A stretch of 17,152 nt of DNA from JBJXFY01 sp046155815 (GTDB taxonomy: Bacteria > Verrucomicrobiota > Verrucomicrobiia > Limisphaerales > CAIMTB01), in the NCBI GenBank assembly GCA_046155815.1, contig JBJXFY010000173.1:1-17152 (forward strand), in the 5' to 3' direction. Below are positions 1-7,818 of the stretch, piece after piece (position 1 is the stretch's first letter; the number at the start of each line of letters is the position of its first letter). Under the pieces are notes generated by a model. It was not told the origin of the DNA. It made no database searches and saw nothing but the letters and a program-made list of their open reading frames with translations. A program made the position numbers and the translations under genes.

Positions 1-3000
1 ACTTCTTCAACGGCGGCGCGCTCACCACCGCCCGTGCGCGTGCGCTCTACCTCGCCCGCCGCGACCAGATCGACAGTGCGGTCGTCGCCGAGTCCGCCCG
101 GTGGGGCGACGCCAAGCGCGCCACGCCCTTCGAGCGCGACACGCACTGGGCCGCCGCCGTGAACGACAACCTCGCCTTCATCAACGGCCGCGCCGCCGTG
201 CTGTTGGGCCAACTCCGCAGCGACGGCGTGTACCCCGGCGTGGCCGCGCCCTCCTTCAACCAGCACGGCGGGGCGATCAACGCCGGCTTTGGCCTGCTCA
301 TGGCCGCCCCGGCGGGCACCGTGTACTACACGCTGGACGGCTCCGACCCGCGCCTGCCGGGCGGCGCGCTGAATCCCGCGGCCCTTCCCTACTCGGGCCT
401 CCGGCAGCTGGGCGAGTCCACGGTGGTCAAGGCCCGCGTCCGCAGCGGCGGTGAGTGGAGCGCGCTCAACGAGGCGCAGTTCACCGTGATCCAGACCTTC
501 ACCAACCTCCTGATCACCGAGCTGAACTACCATCCCGCGGACTCGCCCGACCTCGACGGCGACCAGTTCGAGTTCGTTGAGCTGAAGAATGCCGGCGGCC
601 GGGAGCTGGACCTGGGCGGCGTGTCACTCACCAACGGGGTGACGTTCATCTTCCCGCTGGGTGCCCGGCTCGGGGCGGGCCGCTTCGCCGTGCTGGTGAC
701 GAATGCCGCGGCCTTCTCATCCCGCTACCCCGGCGTCGGCGTCGCCGGGGCCTATACGGGGTCGCTGGCCAATTCCGGCGAGCGCATCTCGCTCGCGCAC
801 GCCGTGGGCACGCCGATCTTCAGCGCCGCCTACGGAACCGAGCCGCCCTGGCCGCAGGCCGCGGACGGCGGCGGCTTCAGCCTCGTGGCCGTGAACCCGA
901 ACGCCAACCTCCTCCCGGACCTCGCCGCCTCCTGGCGCGCCAGCTCCGCGCCCGGCGGCTCGCCCGGCGCGGACGACCCGCCCTCCGGCCTCACGCCGGT
1001 GCTCGTGAACGAGGTGCTCACCCACACCGACCTGCCGCTGCTCGACGCCGTGGAGCTCCACAACCCCGGCCCCGTCGCCGCGAACATCGGCGGATGGTGG
1101 CTGAGCGACGACCTCGCGACGCCGAAGAAGTTCCGCCTCCCCGCCGGCACCGTGATCCCCGCCGGAGGCTACCGCGTCTTCAGCGAGGCGGACTTCAATC
1201 CCAACCCCAACTCACCCACGAGCTTCACCTTCAGCAGCTACGGCGACGAGGTGTGGCTCTTCAGCGCCGACGCCGCGGGCAACCTCACGGGCTACAGCGA
1301 CGGCTTCAGCTTCCCCGCCGCGGAGAACCCGGTGAGCTTCGGCTGCCACCTCAACTCCGCCGGTGACATCACCTACCCGCCGCAGCGGCAGAACTCACTC
1401 GGCGCGGTGAATGCCGGACCCCGTGTCGGGCCGGTGGTCATCAACGAAATCCACTACGAGCCGCCGCCCGGCGGGGCCGAGTTTGTCGAGCTGAAGAACA
1501 TCTCCGCCGGGCCGGTCCCGCTCTTCGACCCGGCCGCACCCACGAACGCATGGCGGCTGGGCGGCGCGGACTTCACGCTGCCCGCCGGCCTGACCCTGCC
1601 CGCGGGCGGCCTGCTCGTGCTCACCGCCGGCGACCCGGCGTCCTTCCGCGCGCAGCACGGCATCCCGGCTTGGGTGCCCGTGCTCGGGCCGTTCAGCGGC
1701 GTGCTCCAGAACCAGGGCGAACGCCTCGCGCTGCTGCGACCGGACAAGCCCGATCTGCTCTCCAACGGCTGGTTCGTTCCTTACATCGAGGTGGACGCCG
1801 TGCGCTACAATGAAAAGGTGCCGTGGCCCACCAACGCCGCCGGCCGCGGCGCGTCTTTGGAGCGCCGCGTCGCCGCCTCGTACGGCGACGACCCGGCGAA
1901 CTGGCGCGACAGCTTCGGCACGCCTTCGCCCGGCCTCGACAACGACGGCAACCGTCAGCCCACCGTGAACGCGGGGCCGGACTTCGAGGCGACCGCCGCC
2001 GTCTTCCCCGCGGCACTCACCCTGGCGGGCACGGGGCGTGACGACGGCCTGCCCGCGGGCCAGTCACTCGCCTTCCGCTGGGAACAGGTCAGCGGCCCCG
2101 GCTTCGTGACCTTCGACGACCCGGCGCGGACCAACACGTCGGCGCGCTTCCCCGGGCTGGGCACTTACTCGCTCCGGCTCACGGCCACCGACGGTGAACT
2201 CACCCGCAGCGACGAACTCACCGTCACGCTCACCCGCCCCGCCGCCCCGCAACGCGTCCTCCCCGCGGGCAGCATTTGGCGGTACCTGGACGACGGCAGC
2301 GACCAGGGCACGGCCTGGCGCGCGACGGCCTTCAACGATTCCGGCTGGAAATCCGGCGCCGCCCAGCTCGGCTACGGCGACGGTGATGAGGCGACCGTCT
2401 TCGGCTTCGGGCCGGACGGTGCGGACAAGCATCCGACCACTTACTTCCGGCGCAGCTTTTCCATCGCCAATCGCGCCGCCGTGCGCGGGCTGAAGTACGG
2501 CCTGATGCGTGACGACGGCGCGGTCGTGTACCTCAACGGCGTGGAGGTCGGCCGCGACAACATGCCCGAGGGCGCCTTCAATTTCCGCACCTACGCCTCG
2601 GCGATCGTCGGTGACGCGGAGGAAGGCCAGTTCTTCGAGCGGAGCGTGGACCCGGCGCTTCTGGTGGACGGCGTGAACGTGATCGCCGTCGAGCTGCACC
2701 AGTGCAACGCCACGAGCAGCGACCTGAGCTTCGCGCTCTACCTCGACGTGGACAGCGACCCGGCCAACGCAGCGCCGGTCGTCACCATCGCCCCCGCCGG
2801 CCCGGCCCAGGTGGGCGTGCCGCTCGCGCTGCGCGGCAGCTTCACGGACGACGGCCTGCCGCTGCCGCCGGGAGTTCCGGTGCTCGCGTGGTCGCAGGTG
2901 AGCGGGCCGGCTTCAGCGTTGTTCAGCCGTACGAACACGCCGGCGACGGAAGTCACTTTTCCTGCCGCGGGCACTTACACGCTTCGCTTCTCCGCGCACG

Positions 3001-3422
3001 ACGGGCTGATCACGGACAGCGAGACGGTCACCATCACCGCCGACGGCGGCGCGGGCGGTTACGCGGTGTGGGCGGCGCAGCATTTCACCGCATCGGAACT
3101 GGCCAGCCCTGCCGTCAGCGGCGTGGGCGCCGACCCGGACGGCGACCTCCTGAGCAACCGCGACGAATACCTGGCCGGAACGAATCCGCGCGATCCGGCG
3201 AGCGCGCTCGAACTCACGGCGCAGGCCTTGGCGGCAGGCGGCACGCGGCTGCGCTGCGCCGGCGTCGCCGGCCGCACGTACCGCTTCCAACGGACGGACG
3301 CCGTGGGCGGCGGCTGGACGGACGTGGAAACCATCGGGCCGTTGGCTGCGGACCAGGCGGTCGAGGTACTGGACGGCGCGTCCGCGGCGGAGGCGCGCTT
3401 CTACCGCGTGGTGATCCCGTGA
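1..3422 (+). CDS. Secreted CotH-associated lamin-tail/PKD multidomain protein (5' partial)
   Basis: The reading frame is open from base 3 and has no start in the window; a GTG at 159 is internal, because coding similarity runs straight through it (ESARWGD, then LRSDGVYPGVAAPSFNQHGG). That stretch normally follows the CotH kinase domain in planctomycete and verrucomicrobial surface proteins, so the missing N-terminus probably holds a signal peptide and CotH domain (inference). Domains in order: a chitobiase-C/FN3-like module with YYTLDGSDPR (about 290-490); three LTD domains starting with LLITELNYHP (about 504), VLVNEVLTH (about 1000) and VVINEIHYEP (about 1432); a PKD/REJ-like domain (about 1966-2240); a jelly-roll or galactose-binding-like module (about 2250-2750, DDGAVVYLNGVEVGRDNMP); a second PKD (about 2770-3040); and a C-terminal tail with a calcium-loop-like DPDGDLLSNRDEYLAGTNP, ending in FYRVVIP. 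Likely extracellular, with adhesive or structural modules. Catalytic activity cannot be judged here. Family call is firm, function open. Confidence 0.85.
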   Translation, partial: FFNGGALTTARARALYLARRDQIDSAVVAESARWGDAKRATPFERDTHWAAAVNDNLAFINGRAAVLLGQLRSDGVYPGVAAPSFNQHGGAINAGFGLLMAAPAGTVYYTLDGSDPRLPGGALNPAALPYSGLRQLGESTVVKARVRSGGEWSALNEAQFTVIQTFTNLLITELNYHPADSPDLDGDQFEFVELKNAGGRELDLGGVSLTNGVTFIFPLGARLGAGRFAVLVTNAAAFSSRYPGVGVAGAYTGSLANSGERISLAHAVGTPIFSAAYGTEPPWPQAADGGGFSLVAVNPNANLLPDLAASWRASSAPGGSPGADDPPSGLTPVLVNEVLTHTDLPLLDAVELHNPGPVAANIGGWWLSDDLATPKKFRLPAGTVIPAGGYRVFSEADFNPNPNSPTSFTFSSYGDEVWLFSADAAGNLTGYSDGFSFPAAENPVSFGCHLNSAGDITYPPQRQNSLGAVNAGPRVGPVVINEIHYEPPPGGAEFVELKNISAGPVPLFDPAAPTNAWRLGGADFTLPAGLTLPAGGLLVLTAGDPASFRAQHGIPAWVPVLGPFSGVLQNQGERLALLRPDKPDLLSNGWFVPYIEVDAVRYNEKVPWPTNAAGRGASLERRVAASYGDDPANWRDSFGTPSPGLDNDGNRQPTVNAGPDFEATAAVFPAALTLAGTGRDDGLPAGQSLAFRWEQVSGPGFVTFDDPARTNTSARFPGLGTYSLRLTATDGELTRSDELTVTLTRPAAPQRVLPAGSIWRYLDDGSDQGTAWRATAFNDSGWKSGAAQLGYGDGDEATVFGFGPDGADKHPTTYFRRSFSIANRAAVRGLKYGLMRDDGAVVYLNGVEVGRDNMPEGAFNFRTYASAIVGDAEEGQFFERSVDPALLVDGVNVIAVELHQCNATSSDLSFALYLDVDSDPANAAPVVTIAPAGPAQVGVPLALRGSFTDDGLPLPPGVPVLAWSQVSGPASALFSRTNTPATEVTFPAAGTYTLRFSAHDGLITDSETVTITADGGAGGYAVWAAQHFTASELASPAVSGVGADPDGDLLSNRDEYLAGTNPRDPASALELTAQALAAGGTRLRCAGVAGRTYRFQRTDAVGGGWTDVETIGPLAADQAVEVLDGASAAEARFYRVVIP

Positions 3423-3525
3423 ACCGAAGAGACTCCTGCCTGGGGACGAGATTTCAGGTGTTGGACGGCCACCTCGTGCTTTTCGTGAATCCAAGTCCCG
3501 CCGTTTGACGGATAACCTCGTCATC

Positions 3526-6500
3526 ATGCCGCCCGCCCGGATCACCATGTCGGACCTCCTCCGTGTCATCCTGCTTCTTCTGTTCCTGCTGCACCGTCCG
3601 GCCGTGCCGGCAGCGGAAGTCCGGCTCGGGCTGGCCGGACCGGACACGAACGGGTGGCCGCGCTTCTCCCTTGAGGGGGGCAGCAACCGCCTCGTCCGCC
3701 TGCTCGCCGCGCCCGCGCTGCCCTTCGCGGGCCAGGAGGTCGAGGTCGCCCGGGCGCGGGACCGGTTCACGCAGGTTCCGGATTTCACGGCCGGGAATGA
3801 TCCGCTCCGCTTTTACCGCGCGGTGGTTTCACCGTGGACGGCCGGTTTGGACTGGAAGAACCAGCTCGCCGGCACGGACGAGCCGTTCCGCTCGCCGGAG
3901 GCGCCGTTCTGGCAGCCGGAGTCGCGCTGGGTGAAGTTCGCGCTGCTGCTGGGCGCGACGCCGCAGGTCGTCTTCCAGGACAGCACGCGCTGGCCGTTCC
4001 ACTACGATTTCGCCGTGGCGCGGCTGCCTCAGTTTGCGGGGCTGACGCGGCCGCAGTTCGACGCGGTGTCCCTGCGGACGAACGGCCAGCAGGTCGTGCT
4101 GGGCGCGGTGCTCTGGCCGCCGAACACGAACTTCCACGAGGTCGGCCTCCAGTTCGTCGGGCTCGACGCGTACCCGCCGGAGCAGCTCGCGCGCTGGTAC
4201 CGCATGGTGCGCGCGACGCTGCCGCTTCCGGCGGGCGTGCAGGACTTTTACCTGCCGGTCTTCGAGCAGGCCGGCGTGGCGCAGGAGCATGCGGCGTGGT
4301 TCGCGGCGCAGGGCGTGCGCGTCAGCTCGGCGGCGCGCTGGATCGCGGGAGACGAATGCTATGCCGCGGGCTGGACGTTCGGCCGGCTTCAGTTCGTGCC
4401 CGCCGCGGAAATCAATGACGCCTACCGTGCGGGCACGCTCCGTTTCACGGACATCCTGCTCACCGACGCCGTGCCGGCGGAGGTGCCGCCGCTGGCGGGC
4501 ATCATCGCGCTCACGCCGGCCACGCCCAACTCCCACGTCGCGCTGCTGGCGAGATCCTTCGGTGTGCCGTTCGTGTACTTCGCCGACCCCGCGCGGCGCG
4601 AGGAGCTGCGCACGTGGGATGGCGCGGAGGTGGCGCTGTCCGCGGTGGACCTGTTCGGCGGCTGCGATGTCCGCGCCACGCGCCTCGCCTCGCCGCTGCC
4701 GCCGGCGCTGCGAGAGGAAATCCTGAAACTCAAGGCACCGCCGCGGCTGAACCTCACGCCCAAGGCCAACGCGGGAACCCTCTCGCGGCCCGCGGACCCG
4801 CTGCGGCCGGCGGACGTGAAGTTCGTCGGCGGCAAGGCCGCGAACTTCGGCCTGCTGCGCCGCGCGATCCCGACGAACTCGCCGTCACCTGCGCTCGCGG
4901 TGACGTTCGACCTCTGGGACGCCTACCTCGACCAGCCGTGGCCGGGCCACGCCTCGCTGCGGGCGGCCATCGCCGCGCGGCTCGCGCCCTTCGCCTGGCC
5001 GCCCGACATGAACGCGCTCAAGACGGCGCTGGCAGAGATTCGTGAATGGGTCGAGGACGACGCGGACTTCACGCCGGCGCAGCGTTCGAGCGTGCTGGCG
5101 GCGTTGCAGGACGCCGGCTTCACGGCCGACCGGAAGATCCGCTTCCGCAGCTCGACCAACGTCGAGGACACCGAGCAGTTCTCCGGCGCGGGGCTTTACG
5201 ACAGCTTCAGCGGCTGCCTTGCGGACGAGCTGGACGGCGACTCGCAGGGGCCGAGCGCGTGCGACCCGGGCGAGCCGCGCGAGCGCGGCGTGTTCCGCGC
5301 GATGCGGAAAGTCTATGCCAGCTTCTACAACGACAACGCCTACCTTGAGCGCCTCCGCCGCGACGTGGACGAGGCCACGGTCGGCATGGCTCTGCTGGTG
5401 CATCACTCGACGCCGGACGAGTTCGAGCTGGCGAACGGCGTCGCCACCATCACGGTGAACAAGCAGTGGGGCGGGCGCTACCTGGGCGGCGACCTCGTGA
5501 CGCAGGCCGGTGCGGTGTCGGTCACGAACCCGGACTCGACGGCGCGGCCCGAGCGCATCCGCGCGCAGGGTACCGGCGGCGCGGACGTGCAGCTCGACCT
5601 TGTGGACCGCTCCGCGCTGGTTCCGCTGGGGGACTACGTCCTGAACTGGCCGACCGAGTACCGGCAGCTCTGGGCGCTGCTCGAAAAGTCGGCGAAGGCC
5701 TATGAGGCGGAATTCCCGCTGAGGAAGGAGCTGCTGCTGGACTTCGAGTACAAGAAGGTCGCGCCCTCGGGCGAACTGCGCGTGAAACAGATCCGCGCTC
5801 TGCCGCTGCCGGACACGACGGCGCGGGTGCCGGCGTACCTGCTAGGCGACACGAACCGCTACGTCGTCTTCCAAGGCGAACGGGGCGAGCTGCTGGCCAA
5901 CCACCGCCTCAAGGCGCAGCTCGCATTCGGGACCCGCTCGCTGAAGCTCGTCAGCAGCAACCTCAACACCTCGATCTTCACGGGCATCGGCGGCGAGCTG
6001 CTCGCGGGGGCCGGCCCCACGAACCTCGCGGGCACGCCGCCCTCGGGCCTTCCGGCCTACTCGTTCCACAAGTTCGCCGACGCCACGGAGGACCGCTGGC
6101 GCCTGGGCGCGGACGCGGACGAGCGGCGCTACGCCCTGCGCGTGACGCTGCCGACGCAGGTGGATTTGCACAGCAGCCCGCTGCGCCCGCTTGGCGAAGT
6201 GCAGGTCGAGCTGACGGTGAACTACGCCACGCGGCAGCCCGCGCTCGGCTGGGAGCCGCGCTTCACGAACACGCTCAGTGAGTCCGTCCTGCTCGTGCCC
6301 GCGGAGGGCGTCACGGCCGAGAGCCTGCGGCAGACCCGGCAGTTCGCGGCGAAGGGCATCACCGTCGAGACGGCCTTCTACTGGCCCGCGCCGCCGAAGG
6401 GCGCCGTCGCCGGCTACACCGCGCCGCTTCAGGCGTGGGTGGAGACGGTAATCACCGGCCTCGCGTCGGGGCCGATTGTTCTGCGCGGCGAGTACAGCCA

Positions 6501-6693
6501 GACCTACCTGCCCGGGCACCACAACTTCTGGGAGTCCTTCGTCTTTGACCCGACGCTAGAGCCGGGCCTGCCCGATTCCGTGCGCGCGGAACTGGCCGCG
6601 AAGAATGTTCGCGCGCTGATCGTTACGACCGGCTTCGGCACGGACGGCGAGGTCTTCGTCTGGGGTGCGGACGGGCGTCTGCGGCCGCTTTGA
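3526..6693 (+). CDS. Exported PEP/pyruvate-binding (ATP-grasp) dikinase-like protein
   Basis: Start is uncertain: TTG 3505, ATG 3526 or ATG 3547. All keep the signal peptide (short basic region, VILLLLFLLH core, probable cleavage after PAVPAA); none has a clear ribosome site. ATG 3526 gives 1055 residues, used below. The N-terminal third is unfamiliar. A phosphohistidine swivel domain follows, with TPNSHVALLARSFGVPFVY (His337). Then comes the PPDK/PEP-synthase N-terminal ATP-grasp domain: VGGKAANFG (Lys437), RSSTNVEDTEQFSGAGLYDS (Arg541) and the closing D-F-E-Y ... K-Q-I-R (Asp739, Glu741, Gln755, Arg757). The swivel-before-ATP-grasp order and the GAGLYDS wording recall glucan, water dikinase, whereas PPDK and PEP synthase have the reverse order. 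No PEP/pyruvate TIM barrel is present. The last 280 residues or so are unassigned. Export of an ATP-dependent fold is odd: it may use an exported nucleotide, or be a repurposed binding fold. It lies 103 bases after the CotH/LTD gene on the same strand. Domain call is strong; substrate unknown. Confidence 0.85.
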   Translation: MPPARITMSDLLRVILLLLFLLHRPAVPAAEVRLGLAGPDTNGWPRFSLEGGSNRLVRLLAAPALPFAGQEVEVARARDRFTQVPDFTAGNDPLRFYRAVVSPWTAGLDWKNQLAGTDEPFRSPEAPFWQPESRWVKFALLLGATPQVVFQDSTRWPFHYDFAVARLPQFAGLTRPQFDAVSLRTNGQQVVLGAVLWPPNTNFHEVGLQFVGLDAYPPEQLARWYRMVRATLPLPAGVQDFYLPVFEQAGVAQEHAAWFAAQGVRVSSAARWIAGDECYAAGWTFGRLQFVPAAEINDAYRAGTLRFTDILLTDAVPAEVPPLAGIIALTPATPNSHVALLARSFGVPFVYFADPARREELRTWDGAEVALSAVDLFGGCDVRATRLASPLPPALREEILKLKAPPRLNLTPKANAGTLSRPADPLRPADVKFVGGKAANFGLLRRAIPTNSPSPALAVTFDLWDAYLDQPWPGHASLRAAIAARLAPFAWPPDMNALKTALAEIREWVEDDADFTPAQRSSVLAALQDAGFTADRKIRFRSSTNVEDTEQFSGAGLYDSFSGCLADELDGDSQGPSACDPGEPRERGVFRAMRKVYASFYNDNAYLERLRRDVDEATVGMALLVHHSTPDEFELANGVATITVNKQWGGRYLGGDLVTQAGAVSVTNPDSTARPERIRAQGTGGADVQLDLVDRSALVPLGDYVLNWPTEYRQLWALLEKSAKAYEAEFPLRKELLLDFEYKKVAPSGELRVKQIRALPLPDTTARVPAYLLGDTNRYVVFQGERGELLANHRLKAQLAFGTRSLKLVSSNLNTSIFTGIGGELLAGAGPTNLAGTPPSGLPAYSFHKFADATEDRWRLGADADERRYALRVTLPTQVDLHSSPLRPLGEVQVELTVNYATRQPALGWEPRFTNTLSESVLLVPAEGVTAESLRQTRQFAAKGITVETAFYWPAPPKGAVAGYTAPLQAWVETVITGLASGPIVLRGEYSQTYLPGHHNFWESFVFDPTLEPGLPDSVRAELAAKNVRALIVTTGFGTDGEVFVWGADGRLRPL

Positions 6694-6725
6694 GCAGGGA
6701 CCAAGGGCCCCTCCTTCAATGGCCA

Positions 6726-6774
6726 TCTTCCGGGGTCGGAAGAATCCCTTTTCAACTGACGGAGTTCTTCCGAC
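6726..6774 (+). repeat. Three alternating inverted-repeat arms (competing hairpins)
   Basis: Arm 1 TCTTCCG (6726-6732) pairs perfectly with CGGAAGA (6737-6743) across a GGGT loop. The second arm extended to GTCGGAAGAA (6735-6744) pairs perfectly over 10 bases with TTCTTCCGAC (6765-6774) across a 20-base loop; the stem can extend inward as TCC/GGA with one bulged G. The two hairpins share the middle arm and so exclude each other. The block starts 32 bases after the upstream stop codon. It has no T-run, so it is not a standard intrinsic terminator. It may be a 3'-end stabiliser, an attenuator-like switch or a protein-binding site. Confidence 0.55.
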
Positions 6775-6776
6775 GG

Positions 6777-6794
6777 CCGGGCGTGTCCCGGTTT
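6777..6794 (+). terminator. Weak terminator-like hairpin
   Basis: CCGGG, loop CGTGT, CCCGG, then TTT and GGTT. The five-pair GC stem and short T-run directly after the preceding hairpin block are compatible with transcription ending after the dikinase-like gene. The T-run is poor, so this is tentative. Confidence 0.25.
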
Positions 6795-6813
6795 GGTTGA
6801 CAGCGTTGGAGAG

Positions 6814-6889
6814 GGTGGCACGCGCTGGTAGGAAGCTGCTTTCAGCCGGCCGCAGGGCGTCGCCGACGCTCCGCGCCGGAAGTGCCACC
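6814..6889. repeat. 8-bp perfect inverted repeat enclosing a structured segment
   Basis: GGTGGCAC at 6814-6821 is matched by GTGCCACC at 6882-6889. The 60 enclosed bases hold a further small palindrome, GCGTC-GCC-GACGC (6858-6870). The element sits immediately downstream (minus sense) of the tRNA-Leu 3' end and could fold as a roughly 76-nt branched RNA on either strand. No known RNA family is recognised. Confidence 0.4.
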
Positions 6890-6908
6890 GGGAAGGACCG
6901 AGGAACCT

Positions 6909-6993
6909 TGGTGCGCGTGGCAGGACTTGAACCTGCACGGTGTTACCCACTAGAACCTGAATCTAGCGCGTCTGCCAATTCCGCCACACGCGC
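6909..6993 (-). tRNA. tRNA-Leu (anticodon CAG)
   Basis: Read on the minus strand the gene starts GCGCGTG and ends CACGCGC-A-CCA, giving a perfect seven-pair acceptor stem with an encoded CCA. The anticodon arm is CTAGA-TTCAGGT-TCTAG, so the anticodon is CAG, decoding CUG. A long variable arm (TGGGTAACACCGT) is typical of class II leucine tRNAs. The T arm is GCAGG-TTCAAGT-CCTGC. Without CCA the gene is 6912-6993. It is a single gene with no neighbouring tRNAs. Confidence 0.97.
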
Positions 6994-7028
6994 ACACCGG
7001 GATCGTCGCGGTCGCCCGCGCCGCGGCC

Positions 7029-7057
7029 AATAAGTGGCCGCCTTCCCGCACCGGCAA
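7029..7057 (-). promoter_or_regulatory. Possible promoter of tRNA-Leu
   Basis: On the minus strand TTGCCG (7052-7057) is followed after 17 bases by CTTATT (7029-7034), placing transcription start about 25-30 bases upstream of the mature tRNA 5' end. Both hexamers match the sigma-70 consensus only partly. The -10 lies in a short palindrome, GGCCA-ATAAG-TGGCC. It is the best candidate between the terminator at 7086-7112 and the tRNA. Confidence 0.35.
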
Positions 7058-7085
7058 GCGGAAAATCCCGCCTTGTCAGGCCGCG

Positions 7086-7112
7086 AAAAAGCCCCGGGCC
7101 GCAGCCCGGGGC
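7086..7112 (-). terminator. Rho-independent terminator of the PEP-CTERM unit
   Basis: On the minus strand a perfect nine-pair stem, GCCCCGGGC / GCCCGGGGC, with a four-base loop (TGCG) is followed directly by TTTTT. It lies 36 bases beyond the PEP-CTERM stop codon and separates that unit from the tRNA-Leu gene downstream on the same strand. Confidence 0.9.
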
Positions 7113-7131
7113 TCGTGGTTTGCAGCGGAAT

Positions 7132-7165
7132 GCCTTCCGGCCGGCGGTCACGCCTTCCGGCCGGC
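7132..7165. repeat. 14-bp direct repeat at the 3' end of the PEP-CTERM gene
   Basis: GCCTTCCGGCCGGC occurs at 7132-7145 and again at 7152-7165, 20 bases apart start to start. The second copy encodes the last Ala-Gly-Arg-Lys-Ala codons of the PEP-CTERM gene; the first lies after its stop. This suggests a local tandem duplication of the basic tail. Confidence 0.6.
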
Positions 7166-7795
7166 ACGCCGACGGAGCAGCAGCGCCCCGGCGGCGGCCA
7201 GCCCGAAGGCCACGGCGGTTTCGCCTGGCTCGGGCACGATCGCGGCACCGACGAAGGTCGGCGTCACGTCGGCGTTGTTGTTGTCAATCATGCCGTCGAG
7301 GGTGTGGAAAAACCCGACCAACAGGTCAAAGCCCGCGTCGTCAACGGGCGTGAGAACCTTGAACGGCACACTGCCGACCTCCCAGCGGCGCGGACCGAAA
7401 GCGCCGTCGTCAAGCGTGCCGGCCTCGAAGAAACTAACTTGGCCGTCCCCCAGACCGGACCGACCAGACGGTGAGCGGTCATTGGTCTGGGCGCCGGGGC
7501 CCGTCGTGAACGGCTCCAGCGGATTCCCCGGGTCCACTACGGAGGGGTCGTTCTCGGTGGCGGTGCCGTTGAGCTCCATTTCGAGGTTATCGAATCGCAG
7601 CGAGATTCCGTAGGCGGCGAGCGAGTCCGCTGCCGTCTCGAGTTCGATGAAGAGCCTGACCGTGATGGTGTCGCCGGCCGAGACGCTGGTGGCGCTCGGC
7701 ACGGCGGACACGATGACGCCGGCCTGGGCTGCGTGGGTGGCAAGCACGACCGCCGCCGCCAGCGCCAGCCGGCCAGGTGTTGTTGCGTAATGCAT
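7148..7795 (-). CDS. PEP-CTERM sorting-domain protein with cohesin-like N-terminal region
   Basis: A 215-residue secreted protein. Signal peptide is residues 1 to about 25 (hydrophobic LALAAAVVLATHAAQA, cleavage near AQA-G). The C-terminus is a full PEP-CTERM signal: VPEP at 187-190, a hydrophobic stretch (AVAFGLAAAGALLL) and the basic tail RRRAGRK. By family knowledge such proteins are processed by an exosortase and delivered to the cell surface or exopolysaccharide matrix. Residues about 27-75 (VSAGDTITVRLFIE, then AYGISLRFD) resemble the first strands of cohesin-type domains found in PEP-CTERM proteins; this is pattern similarity only. The middle is acidic and Gly/Asp rich. The gene follows the Cys-rich secreted gene by 23 bases on the same strand and ends in the terminator at 7086-7112. 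No ribosome-binding site is visible before ATG 7795, which suggests coupling or an SD-independent start. No exosortase gene is in the window. Confidence 0.88.
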   Translation of the reverse strand: MHYATTPGRLALAAAVVLATHAAQAGVIVSAVPSATSVSAGDTITVRLFIELETAADSLAAYGISLRFDNLEMELNGTATENDPSVVDPGNPLEPFTTGPGAQTNDRSPSGRSGLGDGQVSFFEAGTLDDGAFGPRRWEVGSVPFKVLTPVDDAGFDLLVGFFHTLDGMIDNNNADVTPTFVGAAIVPEPGETAVAFGLAAAGALLLRRRAGRKA

Positions 7796-7818
7796 GGGCG
7801 TTGTGGTGTTGGACTGCT

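Larger units (their letters stand above)
6694..6908. other. Intergenic region with multiple inverted repeats
   Basis: No convincing gene is seen between the dikinase-like stop codon and the 3' end of the tRNA. The region instead holds several perfect inverted repeats, listed separately: alternating TCTTCCG/CGGAAGA copies at 6726-6774, a CCGGG-CGTGT-CCCGG hairpin at 6777-6791, and an 8-base pair GGTGGCAC/GTGCCACC at 6814-6821 and 6882-6889. One of them probably terminates or stabilises the upstream transcript. A structured RNA is possible. Confidence 0.6.

Noticed and set aside
6797..6802. Perfect TTGACA hexamer
   Set aside because: No plausible -10 hexamer lies 16-19 bases downstream and no plus-strand gene follows.
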